Shown one piece after another: positions 28,142 to 37,570 of a DNA stretch of 64,000 nucleotides (its first letter is position 1; each line of letters starts with the position of its first letter). The stretch covers positions 1 to 64,000 of the forward strand of contig NZ_JAFEWD010000001.1 of assembly GCF_017355855.1 (NCBI RefSeq). Direction: 5' to 3'. The notes beneath the pieces are model-generated. The model worked only from the letters and a program-made list of their open reading frames with translations, did no database searches and was not told the origin of the DNA. The DNA comes from Pedobacter sp. SYSU D00535. GTDB taxonomy: Bacteria > Bacteroidota > Bacteroidia > Sphingobacteriales > Sphingobacteriaceae. The position numbers and the translations under genes are program-made.

Positions 28142-30610
28142 ATGGCAAGCTTAAGAATTGGACACTTCTTTTTGTTATTAATCCTCACTGGGCAGGTATT
28201 TGCCCAGCCCTCGAAATTATTAACGTTATGGTACAACAAGCCTGCTGAAAATTGGAACGAAGCTCTTCCTATTGGGAATGGAGCACTAGCTGCAATGATA
28301 TTTGGCGATGTAACTAATGAGCGAATTCAGTTAAATGAAGAAACAATCTGGGCCGGAGAGCCGGGAAACAATGTGCCAGAAAACGTTTATGAACCAATCC
28401 AGCAAATAAGGAAATTACTATTCGAAGGGAAGTATAAGGAGGCGCAGGATTTGTCTAACGCGACCTTTCCTCGCCAGGCACCTGCCAACCTTAACCATGG
28501 AATGCAATATCAAACCGCAGGCAACCTATATATCCGATCTAGTTATGCTGGTCCGGTCACGAAATACCGTCGTGACCTGGACATTAGCAAAGCAGTAGCC
28601 AGCGTAACCTATCAAACAGGAGGTGTCAACTATAAACGTGAATTCATTGCTTCGTTAACCGACCGGGTTATTGCGGTAAGACTCACAGCAGATAAATCGG
28701 GAAGTATTTCGTTCGGGTTAGGGATGGATAGCCCCTTCAAAGAATATCAGGTTCAAACTCAAAATGGTAAACTGTTACTTGCAGGTTTAACCTCATCGGT
28801 TGAGAATAAGAAAGGCAAAGTTCGCTATCAGGTGCAAATTCGACCTGTTGTGGAGGGAGGTAAAATATCAATCTCCGATACCAGCATACACGTTTCTAAT
28901 GCAAATTCTGCAACCTTAATTATTTCTATCGGTACTAACTATCGCAGCTATAATGATATAAGCGGGAATGAAGTAGAAAAGGCCGCGATTTACCTGCGTC
29001 AGGCGGCGAAAAAGAGCTACGAGAGGCTTAAGTCAGAACATATTTCTGCTTATAAAAAATACTTCGACCGTGTAAGCCTGAATCTTGGTGTGACCGATGC
29101 TGTTAATAAACCAACTGATATCAGAATTAAGGAATTTGCTAAAGGGAATGATCCCGCCCTGACTTCTCTTTACTTTCAGTTTGGACGCTATCTATTAATA
29201 TCCAGCTCGCTTCCAGGAACACACCCGGCAAACCTGCAGGGAAAATGGAACGACAAATTAAGTCCACCATGGGATAGTAAGTATACTGTGAATATAAACA
29301 CCGAGATGAATTACTGGCCGGCAGAAGTCACAGCCTTGCCAGAATTGCACGAACCCTTGTTTAAAATGCTTAAAGATCTAAGTGTTACAGGTCAGGAAAG
29401 CGCCGCTGGCATGTACCATGCACGGGGCTGGAACCTGCATCATAATACAGATCTATGGCGAATAACCGGAGTTGTAGATGGTGGCTTTTATGGCATGTGG
29501 CCAATGGGTGGGGCATGGCTTACTCAACACATCTGGCAACATTATTTATTTACAGGCGACAAGAAGTTCTTGGAAGAGTACTATCCCGTATTAAAGGGAG
29601 CCGCACTATTTTACGTGGATATATTACAGGAAGATCCCGCGAACAAATGGCTGGTTGTATCTCCGTCTATGTCACCGGAGAACAAATATGAACCTGGAAT
29701 AGGCATAACTGCCGGCGCCACAATGGATAATCAACTTGTGTTTGATGTCTTCTCTAACGTGATCCGCTCAGCATCAATCCTAAAAAAGGATAATCTATTT
29801 GCCGATACACTTTCTGCTCTTATCAAACGCCTGCCTCCCATGCAGATTGGACAGTATGGCCAACTACAGGAATGGTTGCAAGATTGGGATAAACCGACAG
29901 ACAATCACAGACATGTTTCCCATCTATACGGACTGTTTCCAAGCGCTCAAATATCTCCATCTCGAAATCCCGAACTATTTGAGGCTGCAAAAAATAGTCT
30001 AACTTATCGGGGAGACAAATCAACCGGGTGGTCAATGGGTTGGAAAGTTAATTTGTGGGCAAGATTGCTGGATGGAAATCGTGCGTATAAATTAATAGAA
30101 GACCAGTTGAATCCAGCTTCAATAGAAAAATCAGGACAGAGTGGGGGAACGTATCCTAATCTCTTTGATGCACATCCTCCTTTCCAGATTGATGGAAATT
30201 TTGGTTGCACATCAGGCATCGCAGAAATGCTTTTACAGTCGCACGATGGCGCAATTCATCTTTTACCGGCGATCCCCGATAATTGGCCAAAAGGGAGCAT
30301 AAAAGGACTTATCGCCCGAGGGGGATTTATGATCGATATGGATTGGAAAGATGGAAAGGTTACTTATCTCAGGATAAAATCCAATTTAGGCGGAAATTGC
30401 AGGCTTAAAGTTCACAACGATCTTACTGCTAAAGTAGCCATTTTGCGTCCGGCAAAAGGGGAGAACCCAAACCCGTTTTATCATGTGTCACCTGTTAAAC
30501 GACCAATTCTGTCAGAGAAAGCGAATTTGAAGGGTATCTCGGTAAATAAAGGAATAGTGTACGATGTAAATACAAAAGCTGGTAGTACCTACGAGTTTTT
30601 TAATAGATAG
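28142..30610 (+). CDS. GH95 alpha-L-fucosidase / alpha-L-galactosidase, secreted
   Basis: A frame from 28109 is possible, but the ATG at 28142 gives a compact signal peptide (MASLRIGHF to about residue 22, ending VFA), so I chose it; the protein is 822 residues. GH95 hallmarks are [18 protein letters not shown] near the N-terminus, N384 and N386 in [10 protein letters not shown] (activating asparagines), E513 in PSMSPENKY (general acid) and D684 in [10 protein letters not shown]95 enzymes invert alpha-1,2-L-fucosides or alpha-L-galactosides. In pectin PULs the target is commonly L-galactose or L-fucose on rhamnogalacturonan or xyloglucan. It is the last hydrolase of the PUL. Confidence 0.9.
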   Translation: MASLRIGHFFLLLILTGQVFAQPSKLLTLWYNKPAENWNEALPIGNGALAAMIFGDVTNERIQLNEETIWAGEPGNNVPENVYEPIQQIRKLLFEGKYKEAQDLSNATFPRQAPANLNHGMQYQTAGNLYIRSSYAGPVTKYRRDLDISKAVASVTYQTGGVNYKREFIASLTDRVIAVRLTADKSGSISFGLGMDSPFKEYQVQTQNGKLLLAGLTSSVENKKGKVRYQVQIRPVVEGGKISISDTSIHVSNANSATLIISIGTNYRSYNDISGNEVEKAAIYLRQAAKKSYERLKSEHISAYKKYFDRVSLNLGVTDAVNKPTDIRIKEFAKGNDPALTSLYFQFGRYLLISSSLPGTHPANLQGKWNDKLSPPWDSKYTVNINTEMNYWPAEVTALPELHEPLFKMLKDLSVTGQESAAGMYHARGWNLHHNTDLWRITGVVDGGFYGMWPMGGAWLTQHIWQHYLFTGDKKFLEEYYPVLKGAALFYVDILQEDPANKWLVVSPSMSPENKYEPGIGITAGATMDNQLVFDVFSNVIRSASILKKDNLFADTLSALIKRLPPMQIGQYGQLQEWLQDWDKPTDNHRHVSHLYGLFPSAQISPSRNPELFEAAKNSLTYRGDKSTGWSMGWKVNLWARLLDGNRAYKLIEDQLNPASIEKSGQSGGTYPNLFDAHPPFQIDGNFGCTSGIAEMLLQSHDGAIHLLPAIPDNWPKGSIKGLIARGGFMIDMDWKDGKVTYLRIKSNLGGNCRLKVHNDLTAKVAILRPAKGENPNPFYHVSPVKRPILSEKANLKGISVNKGIVYDVNTKAGSTYEFFNR

Positions 30611-30648
30611 TAACCAAGGTAAATACACTCCGGAACAGATATTATTGG

Positions 30649-30816
30649 ATGCCAAAAATTGTAGATATATGGATAATTTTCGGAAATACTGATAAATCTA
30701 ATGTAAACACGAAAAAGGTTTATCACACCTTCAGTTACGAGATCGTTCTAGCAGATGCCGCGGCACTAATAAATCTTTTGGATTTAACCGAACTTGAAAA
30801 AATCAATTCCTCTTAA
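30649..30816 (+). CDS. Possible 55-aa small protein
   Basis: ATG at 30649 opens a 55-residue frame ending TAA at 30816: MPKIVDIWIIFGNT at the start and LLDLTELEKINSS at the end. The composition looks protein-like and it lies in the 314-bp gap before the oxoamine synthase, but I recognise no family and there is no strong ribosome binding site. It may be chance. Confidence 0.25.
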   Translation: MPKIVDIWIIFGNTDKSNVNTKKVYHTFSYEIVLADAAALINLLDLTELEKINSS

Positions 30817-30924
30817 AGTTTATCTGGGTGATGGTAGTATTGCTTCTTTTCTTTTTTGCTGTTAAGCTACCACCACCAAGTTACCCTGAATATAATTTGG
30901 CTCTTAATTAAATAAAGTTCCGCA

Positions 30925-32196
30925 ATGAAAATTGATTTTGACAAAGCCAGCTTTAGGGATTTTGAGAACATTCCCGGCCTTGGCGTGAATGAGCGTTCTG
31001 CTCTGTTTTTAAATTATATTAACAGGCTGAAGGAGCGCGGCCTGTTACATTATCGTTACTTAATATCTAGTCCTTGCTCTCCGGTAGTAGAGCTGGAGCT
31101 TCCTGGAAAACCTCCTCGCCCATATGTTAGCCTTGTGTCTAACGACTACCTAGGTTTTACACAGCATCCGAAAGTAAAAAAGGCGGCAATAGCGGGAATC
31201 GAGGATTTAGGAACAGGCTCTGGAGCATCGCCAGCCATAGGCGGTAACTTTGCCTTACATGAAGCGTTAGAAAAAAAGATAGCCAGCTTTTTCCGACGAG
31301 AAAACGCAATTCTTTACACCACCGGTTATACAGCTAATTCTGCGACACTTCAGTGCTTACTGAAGAAAGAAGACATTGCCATCATTGATGCAGGAGTTCA
31401 TACCAGTGTAATTGAGGGTTGTCTGCTGACCAACGTAAAAACGTTTCCTCATAACAACCTGGAAGCATTGGAAAGAATCCTTCGTTTGACAAAGGATCAA
31501 TACCGGACAAAGATGGTTGTAATTGACGGCGTTTATTCTCAGGATGGTGATTTAGCTCCGTTAAAGGAAATTGTTAAACTGGTTAAAGACTATGATGCCC
31601 TTTTAATGATGGACGACGCACATGGCACGGGCGTAATAGGTGCGACTGGAAGGGGAGTAATTGAACTGAAAAATCTTTGGGAAGAGGTCGATATTATTTC
31701 CGGCACTTTCAGTAAAACTTTCGGGCAAATCGGTGGCTATGTCGTGGGTTCTAAAGAATTAGTTAATTTCTTGAAGTATCAGAGTCGCCAGCATCTTTTC
31801 TCAGTAACAGCTACTCCGGCTTCAGCAGGCATTTTAAAAGCGATCGACCTAATTGATGAAGAACCTATTTGGCAACGCATGCTCTGGGAAAATGTAGAAT
31901 ATCTACGATCTGGTCTTTTAGGTTTGGGTTTAGATTTAGGAACCTCAGCCTCGGCCATTTTACCAGTTAAACTAGGAGATAGGGTACTGGCAGGAAAGGT
32001 GGCAGGTTTGCTGCTGGATGCAGGAGTATATGCCAATCCTATTATGTATCCGGCAGTTGCTCTTAATGATGCACGTATACGTATGAGTGTTATGGCAACA
32101 CATTCTCGAGAACAACTTGACCAGGTGTTGAACGCATATGAGTACGCCATAGCTAAACTTAATCTAAAAGCAGTTGAAGTGACTAATGAAGACTAG
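30925..32196 (+). CDS. Alpha-oxoamine synthase family PLP enzyme (KBL/serine palmitoyltransferase-like)
   Basis: The 423-residue protein belongs to fold-type I PLP enzymes that condense an amino acid with an acyl-CoA or acyl-ACP. Motifs are SLVSNDYLGFTQHP near 69-82, GTGSGASPAIGGN, the cofactor aspartate and histidine D231 and H233 in MMDDAHGTG, and the PLP lysine K264 in GTFSKTFGQIGGY. Relatives are 2-amino-3-ketobutyrate ligase, serine palmitoyltransferase and 8-amino-7-oxononanoate synthase. The 60-residue N-terminal extension favours an SPT-like or lipid role over threonine catabolism, but this is weak. Its last 11 bp overlap a TetR gene, suggesting a self-contained regulated cassette. 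It is not a usual PUL or conjugation gene. Confidence 0.8.
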   Translation: MKIDFDKASFRDFENIPGLGVNERSALFLNYINRLKERGLLHYRYLISSPCSPVVELELPGKPPRPYVSLVSNDYLGFTQHPKVKKAAIAGIEDLGTGSGASPAIGGNFALHEALEKKIASFFRRENAILYTTGYTANSATLQCLLKKEDIAIIDAGVHTSVIEGCLLTNVKTFPHNNLEALERILRLTKDQYRTKMVVIDGVYSQDGDLAPLKEIVKLVKDYDALLMMDDAHGTGVIGATGRGVIELKNLWEEVDIISGTFSKTFGQIGGYVVGSKELVNFLKYQSRQHLFSVTATPASAGILKAIDLIDEEPIWQRMLWENVEYLRSGLLGLGLDLGTSASAILPVKLGDRVLAGKVAGLLLDAGVYANPIMYPAVALNDARIRMSVMATHSREQLDQVLNAYEYAIAKLNLKAVEVTNED

Positions 32197-32833
32197 AAGG
32201 AAACGGGACGAGATACTACGAATTGTTATGGAAGCAGTGGAAAGTATCTTGCATGAAAAAGGCTTCTCCGGATTAAGTATAAACCAGATTTCTCTGCGTG
32301 CTGGTGTAGCTAAGTCTACAATCTACGACCATTATCAAAGCAGGAATGGTTTGCTCTTGGCTTACATAACGAAAAAGGATTTTTGGTTGCCCACATTTGA
32401 GAAACTCAAAGAGGAGAAAAAGCCGGAGGGAAATCAGTTGAAAGAATTCTATATCCGAATGCTCCAGCAGCAACTTGAACACGTTTTTTCGAAAAAGGAG
32501 ATGCAGCAGTTTGTGCTCTGGCAAATCTCGGAGGAAAATAAACTCATCAAAAGCATTTGTCAAAAGAGGGAAGATGAAGGAGAGAGGTATCTGGAATGGA
32601 TGAAATCCGCTTTTGAAAATAGTCATGTTAATTTTCGAGCTCTAAATGCTCTCCTGATAGGAGGTATCTACTATTTAGCTTTACATTCCTCCATAAATGC
32701 GAGTACTGTTTGTGGGATTTCTCTTAATAAGAAAGAGGACTTTCAGGAAGTCATTAGAATGATTGAAATAATATTAGATAGTATGTGGCCAAAAGAAGGA
32801 GAAAAATTAACCGCAATTTCCAATGCTATTTGA
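32186..32833 (+). CDS. TetR/AcrR-family transcriptional regulator
   Basis: The 215-residue protein has an N-terminal TetR helix-turn-helix at about 8-55 (GFSGLSINQISLRAGVAKST then IYDHYQSRNGLL) and a helical C-terminal ligand/dimer domain. The start ATG at 32186 overlaps the end of the oxoamine synthase by 11 bp, so the two are translationally coupled. Such regulators usually repress their own operon and respond to a small molecule or lipid. Length and layout are normal. Confidence 0.88.
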   Translation: MKTRRKRDEILRIVMEAVESILHEKGFSGLSINQISLRAGVAKSTIYDHYQSRNGLLLAYITKKDFWLPTFEKLKEEKKPEGNQLKEFYIRMLQQQLEHVFSKKEMQQFVLWQISEENKLIKSICQKREDEGERYLEWMKSAFENSHVNFRALNALLIGGIYYLALHSSINASTVCGISLNKKEDFQEVIRMIEIILDSMWPKEGEKLTAISNAI

Positions 32834-33258
32834 TTTCAATTGATCAATTAGTAAACATACGTATATTTGAAAACTAATTTAAAAATGAACAAAGTATAGA
32901 AGAAAAGACAGATATAAACATATTGACCTCATAAGCGTCACCTTGATTCTCTAAATTGACAAAACTGGTAATTTTAAAATAGAACGAGAAACAATGCGAC
33001 GCCTGCCAAAGCGCGGGCGTGCAGAGTTATGGTTCTATTTGGGTATACCAGTGCCCGTCGATTTCATAGCCCTAGCTGTAAGTCCTGCGCCTCTATTTAA
33101 GCAGGTCAATTCTAAATCTCTACGGAATCCGTCCGAACCTCTAAAAGAGAATTTGCAAACTGAAAATTAGTCTTATCGAATTTAACAAGTGAAGTCTTTG
33201 GCTTTGGATACCTATGTCCAGGCGAATTGCTTTGCTTATAAATATTCCTTCACTATCT
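32834..33258. other. 425-bp gap before rteC with a doubtful 58-aa frame
   Basis: A plus-strand frame at 32994-33170 encodes 58 residues starting MRRLPKRGRAELWFYLG. It has no recognisable family and no convincing ribosome binding site. Otherwise nothing is seen. The rteC promoter should lie here. Confidence 0.35.
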
Positions 33259-34101
33259 ATGATAACAGAACAATCAGAACATCGCTATAATACCTTAAAA
33301 GAAGAACTTGATTTAATTGCGGAAATGGGCATTTCATCCGTGAAACGTTTAAATACATCCCTTACTGCGATTCGATCCGCCCTTAGCGATATAAAAACAT
33401 TTCTCGCTTCAACGACTTTTGCTGATACGCAGGACGAAATACACTTTTTTAAGCTTATCAAGCCCCGAATAGTTGCCGAACAGATCTACGTTTTAGAATC
33501 CTTTACCGCCGAAGCAGAAAAGCCTCGTTGTGATAAAACAAGAATTAATGCTTACTACAAACAAGAGCTACGCATTGTAGACCGTTTCTTTATTCGTCAT
33601 AAATTCCTTTACCAATATTACCGAGAGGGCTTGACGGAAATGGATAAACTGTTATTTCTTCGTTCTTCGCCAGATCCTGAATTTCTTTACAGAGATGCTA
33701 TAGACCGCGACCGGGATTTTTCGAGTCCGGCGGATAGTCTCTTCGCTCGTTTTATGGCTTATGAACGTTTGCAGGACTTTCTACTATCTCAACTAGAAAG
33801 TTATTCAGATAAGTCTGAAAAGGAGACTAAGTCTTCGGAGCAAGGGCTGGTATGGACAGGAGATTCCATTAATCTTGTTGAAATTGCGTATGGTATCTGG
33901 CTTGCCGGTCAGCTAAACCACGGAAATGCAAACATCTCTCAAATTTTCCGCTTCTTGGAACCTACATTTCAAGTAAAATTAGGCAAAGCCCACCGGAGAT
34001 GGCTGGACATTTCTGAAAGGAAGCGGGATAGTTATACAAAATTCCTGGACCGTATGACGGAGTTGATTAAGCAGCGAGTTGATAAGGAGTTGGAGCTGTA
34101 A
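33259..34101 (+). CDS. rteC: RteC-family regulator of conjugative transposon excision
   Basis: A longer frame starts at 33214, but the ATG at 33259 (MITEQSEHRYNTLKEELDLI) matches how RteC proteins begin and gives 280 residues. The C-terminal part carries the family pattern WTGDSINLVEIAYGIWLAG, then KLGKAHRRWLDISERKRD and a terminal helix. In CTnDOT, RteC activates the excision genes; the mechanism here may differ. No RteA/RteB two-component genes are adjacent. Its presence between the PUL and the tra genes supports a single integrative element. It is followed by a strong terminator. Confidence 0.85.
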   Translation: MITEQSEHRYNTLKEELDLIAEMGISSVKRLNTSLTAIRSALSDIKTFLASTTFADTQDEIHFFKLIKPRIVAEQIYVLESFTAEAEKPRCDKTRINAYYKQELRIVDRFFIRHKFLYQYYREGLTEMDKLLFLRSSPDPEFLYRDAIDRDRDFSSPADSLFARFMAYERLQDFLLSQLESYSDKSEKETKSSEQGLVWTGDSINLVEIAYGIWLAGQLNHGNANISQIFRFLEPTFQVKLGKAHRRWLDISERKRDSYTKFLDRMTELIKQRVDKELEL

Positions 34102-34113
34102 AAATTAAAATTC

Positions 34114-34146
34114 AAGTGTTTGATGGAGCAATCAAACACTTCTTTT
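34114..34146 (+). terminator. Rho-independent terminator of rteC
   Basis: AAGTGTTTGAT (34114-34124) pairs perfectly with ATCAAACACTT (34131-34141) across a 6-base loop and is followed by CTTTT. It begins 12 bp after the rteC stop. Confidence 0.88.
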
Positions 34147-34632
34147 CAAATGTTATCTAGCTTATATCTTTCTAATTTTTACCGAAAGAAAACTTATGAT
34201 CAGTTTTTAAAAAAAAGTTTCGATATACTCAGTATATCTTTCAGGTGGAAAGTCAATAGAAATAAAGAATTGAACTAAATTAATCTTAGACTTAATTTAT
34301 TGTAAATAATCTTAAAGTTTGTCTTTCCACGGTATTTCAAAAGTTCGAAAAAATGTCCTCAATGTAAATCTCAAATGGCTTTATATTATTTTCTAACAAG
34401 GGAATAGGTATTCTTTATATCATTAAACTCTGATGTATCTGAACATTTGAGCTTTGTAATTTGGGTGGAAAACTGCAAGTTAATTATATATGGTTACAGT
34501 TCTCGGAAGGCCATTATCGACTGTAGGAAGAGATAAAAGGTTTACCCAATTCATTAATAAAGTGCATTTGACTTTTCCTCATTGTCATCCCAAACTTACT
34601 TCTAGATTTTTAGGCTATATTCCAGTCCGTAC
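34147..34632. other. 486-bp AT-rich gap with no gene seen
   Basis: The stretch between the rteC terminator and the 3' end of the minus-strand 227-aa gene is AT-rich, with no supported frame, repeat or RNA. Confidence 0.6.
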
Positions 34633-35316
34633 TTAACCGTTGTTTTGAATCGCGCCAATAAGGTTTTGTAATACTATAGTAGTATTTCCAATCTCCTCAT
34701 CAGACTCATCGAAGTATCCTCTAAATGTGGCATAACATCCAGTACGTTGTATTCTAACTAAGATAGCGTTGAGTTCCTCAGCCTCAATATTCAGCTTTTT
34801 CTTAATTTCACTCTTGAAATCCTCCCAATAGCTTGAGGTAAGTTGCAAAGGGTTAAGATCCGTTTGACTAAGAGAAGCATGTTTCTCAAATTCTAATTTA
34901 ACGGAAAGAATAATAAATTCTCTTTCGGTTAGTTCGTTCAAAATCTGTTCATATTCCTCAAATTCATCTATTTTAATTTCGTCCCTATATAACGATTTCA
35001 ATATGGCTGCAAATGCTTTAATTTCAACGTCACTTCTGTTTTGATTAACATAGTTAACAGTGGCAAAAAATGCATGTAAATTGTCACTATTTTCTATAAT
35101 CTCAGGGCTTAGTTTAACCTCCTCGTTGTTTAGTTCGTCGAAAAATGTTCTTAACTTTTTCGTTTTCATTGAGTTAACATATCCACTGAGCACTGTGTCT
35201 GCAACTGCGCCAATTGGAAAACCATTTAGAGTAGCAAGTTGAACAAGGGCCTTTAGCAATGGTTGTGATTCGTAACGCTCATGGAGTTTTATGATAGATG
35301 TTTCAAGTTCTTCCAT
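34633..35316 (-). CDS. Unknown 227-aa mostly helical protein of the defence island
   Basis: The start at 35316 (MEELETSIIKLHERYESQP) is used rather than the TTG two codons upstream. The protein is acidic and helical with no signal peptide. A short hydrophobic segment (GFPIGAVADTVLSGYVNSMK, about 32-51) is followed by KKLRTFFDELNNEE and later ALTEREFIILSVK-like helices. The order 'small hydrophobic loop, KxKxLRxFFDEL, long helical body' resembles a widespread set of uncharacterised Bacteroidota and Firmicutes accessory proteins. I know no assigned function. It is divergent from the Septu-like ATPase, 230 bp away, and could be an independent defence or immunity gene. Confidence 0.6.
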   Translation of the reverse strand: MEELETSIIKLHERYESQPLLKALVQLATLNGFPIGAVADTVLSGYVNSMKTKKLRTFFDELNNEEVKLSPEIIENSDNLHAFFATVNYVNQNRSDVEIKAFAAILKSLYRDEIKIDEFEEYEQILNELTEREFIILSVKLEFEKHASLSQTDLNPLQLTSSYWEDFKSEIKKKLNIEAEELNAILVRIQRTGCYATFRGYFDESDEEIGNTTIVLQNLIGAIQNNG

Positions 35317-35546
35317 TATCAAATTTAGTTCTTTTGAAGACTAACACAAAGTAGTAACTGGTTAGATGTTAGACATGGTAAAAAGTATAGGAAACTTATC
35401 AATAACATATTATTATACAATCCCAGCTGGTTCAATCGGTAACAAAAGTTATTGCGACCAATTTTTAAGCCTGTGCTTTCTAAGAGAAGCATTAAAATCG
35501 TTTACTATTCCCTTTTCTTTTATCTTTATATTCGTGCAATACAAAT

Positions 35547-36809
35547 ATGAGAATAGATAAGATCGGCATACAGAACTTTCGAAATATAGGTGGGATGACT
35601 GAATACCGTTTAAATCCCAGCTTCACAGCTATAATTGGGATCAATGGTAAAGGGAAATCATCCATACTTAATGCTCTTAAAATTGCTTCTGGTGCTTACC
35701 TTCTTGGTATTCCGGACGCTCCTAAACGCCACATCTATGAGAATGAAATTAGAAGAACAGATCATGGAAGTCATCTTATAAAAAACACTCCAGTAGTTAT
35801 TCGGGCAGAAGGTGAAATCTATGGACAGCGTTTGAGTAAACCCTGGTGCCGGCAAATACCTGAAGGCAGATATAAGACGACTGCTAACGAAGTAGATATC
35901 GGCGAGATTAAAACAATAGCCCAGAACCGTTACACTTCGTATCTTCATGGTAGCCAAGTTGATAACCCTGTGATAGCTTTTTTTGGAACGGAAAGGTTAA
36001 ATGGATCGGGAAGGAATACCCTTGGTCCATACAATGGTAGGGAGGTTTTCAAATATGGATATTACAACTGGCATGAAATGCAGGCTGGCACTTATAATTA
36101 CATTAGCTGGTTGCAGAGCCATCGGTTTATGGTCAAGGAGAAACGCGAAAGTGCAGATCTTTACAAGGCATTTTTGCAAGCTATTAAGCGTGCTATACCT
36201 TTCATAGAAGACTTAGACTTTGATGGTCAGGAATTAAGACTAAAAGTAAGGATGATTCACGAAGAAGAAGCAGGGCCATATTTGCCCCTAAGTCTGCAAA
36301 GTGATGGTGTGAAAACGATGACAGCAATGGTAGCCGAACTAGCATATCGATGCATTATGCTAAATGCTCATCTGAAATCTAATGCAATATGCAACAGCCA
36401 GGGAATTGTAATGGTCGATGAATTGGATTTGCACTTGCATCCCAACTGGCAGCGACATGTTGTCGCTGATCTCAAAAGTGCTTTTCCCAAAATTCAATTT
36501 GTAGTTACTACGCATTCTCCTTTTATAGTACAGTCATTGCGGAATGACGAACTTATTAACCTGGACGCCATTGGTGACATTAGTCCAAAGGATTTGACGC
36601 TTGATGAGGTCTCCACACATGTGATGCGAGTTGAAAGCGAATATTCTGTAGAAAATGAAGATAAATACAACAGTTCTAGAGATGTTCTAAAGAAATTAAA
36701 GGATCCGAAAGTAAGCGTTCGCGAAATTGATGAAGAAATAAAAGAGATATCAGATCCGGCGTTAAGAGCTTTTCTGGAATTGAATAAGATGGCGAAGGGT
36801 AATAAATAA
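35547..36809 (+). CDS. ptuA: Septu PtuA-like AAA (ABC-type/SMC-like) ATPase
   Basis: The 420-residue protein has an N-terminal ABC-type nucleotide-binding half: RIDKIGIQNFRNIGG, then Walker A GINGKGKSS (K37). The C-terminal half has a signature-like LSLQSDGVKTM (about 248-258), Walker B IVMVDELDLHLHPNWQRH (D291, E292) and the switch histidine in TTHSPF. This is the AAA_15/AAA_21 type used by PtuA, in Septu and in retron Ec78-like systems. The next gene encodes an HNH protein 5 bp downstream, the Septu pairing. No reverse transcriptase is near, so a retron is unlikely. Established Septu acts against phage by nuclease activity of PtuB gated by PtuA. The role here is inferred from pairing. Confidence 0.75.
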   Translation: MRIDKIGIQNFRNIGGMTEYRLNPSFTAIIGINGKGKSSILNALKIASGAYLLGIPDAPKRHIYENEIRRTDHGSHLIKNTPVVIRAEGEIYGQRLSKPWCRQIPEGRYKTTANEVDIGEIKTIAQNRYTSYLHGSQVDNPVIAFFGTERLNGSGRNTLGPYNGREVFKYGYYNWHEMQAGTYNYISWLQSHRFMVKEKRESADLYKAFLQAIKRAIPFIEDLDFDGQELRLKVRMIHEEEAGPYLPLSLQSDGVKTMTAMVAELAYRCIMLNAHLKSNAICNSQGIVMVDELDLHLHPNWQRHVVADLKSAFPKIQFVVTTHSPFIVQSLRNDELINLDAIGDISPKDLTLDEVSTHVMRVESEYSVENEDKYNSSRDVLKKLKDPKVSVREIDEEIKEISDPALRAFLELNKMAKGNK

Positions 36810-36814
36810 ATAAT

Positions 36815-37570
36815 ATGCGACCGATAGAGAAGGGGAAGTGCCCGCAAATAGCAGGCACAGATAAAGTTGTTACAGAATATGGACAATGGAGATCTGACCT
36901 GTGTGATCGTATTGGTGAATATTGTGTTTATTGTAACATGCCAATAAATCATGCTCTTCAGGTTGAGCATGTAGTACCAAAGGTTCCTGTTTCCGGAGCT
37001 CCCGCCGGGGCTAAGTTAGCTTGGGATAATATGGTACTGGCATGCGGACCATGCAACCGAGCCAAATCAAATAAGACAAGTAATATTTCCCTTCATTATC
37101 TTCCAGAAAGTCATAATACACATCTTCCTTTTGCTGCGATTGCACATTCTACAATCCCTAAGGCGTGTATCATTGCTCCTGCAATTGGCTTAAAAAGAAA
37201 TCAGCTGACAAAAGCAAAAAGAACGATAAAATTGTTGAATTTACATGTTGTGGATGAACGAGATAAGATTGTCGATTTGCGGTGGAAAAAGCGTGCTGAG
37301 GCACAGCTATTAGTGAATAGTTTGTATGATATGTTGCAATCTACCAAAGTTCTTGCTGGATTTGATGAAGATAAGTTTGCTAAAAATATTGCTTTGGTAG
37401 CGAAAGGATGCGGTTTTTTTAGTCTTTGGTATACAGCTTTTGAGAATGAACCAAAAGTAATGGAGAAACTTACTGATAATACCATAATCCCCGGAACAGC
37501 ATTAAGTTGTTTTGACAAAACAAATGGTTTTAAACCGCTTCCGAGAAACACAGGGACTGATCCAATTTAA
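36815..37570 (+). CDS. ptuB: Septu PtuB-like HNH endonuclease
   Basis: The 251-residue protein has an HNH domain in its first 85 residues: zinc cysteines C37 and C40 (YCVYC), H52 in VEHVVPK, N72 in WDNMV, and C77, C80 and N81 in ACGPCNRAK. The opening MRPIEKG is typical of PtuB-like proteins. The remaining 165 residues are helical and unassigned. It starts 5 bp after the ATPase gene and would be the toxic DNA or RNA nuclease of the pair. Its 3' end overlaps the convergent PD-(D/E)XK-like gene by 4 bp, so the two transcripts run into each other without space for a terminator. Confidence 0.75.
   Translation: MRPIEKGKCPQIAGTDKVVTEYGQWRSDLCDRIGEYCVYCNMPINHALQVEHVVPKVPVSGAPAGAKLAWDNMVLACGPCNRAKSNKTSNISLHYLPESHNTHLPFAAIAHSTIPKACIIAPAIGLKRNQLTKAKRTIKLLNLHVVDERDKIVDLRWKKRAEAQLLVNSLYDMLQSTKVLAGFDEDKFAKNIALVAKGCGFFSLWYTAFENEPKVMEKLTDNTIIPGTALSCFDKTNGFKPLPRNTGTDPI

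Noticed and set aside
32994-33170. 58-residue plus-strand frame before rteC
   Set aside because: Unusual Arg/Pro-rich composition and no recognisable homologue; kept only as a note in the gap entry.
35366-35560. 64-residue frame before the Septu-like ATPase
   Set aside because: It overlaps the ATPase start and the leader region; hydrophobic residues look like chance in AT-rich DNA.
35547-37570. Retron Ec78-like system
   Set aside because: The ATPase and HNH pair would fit, but there is no reverse transcriptase or ncRNA-like region next to them.
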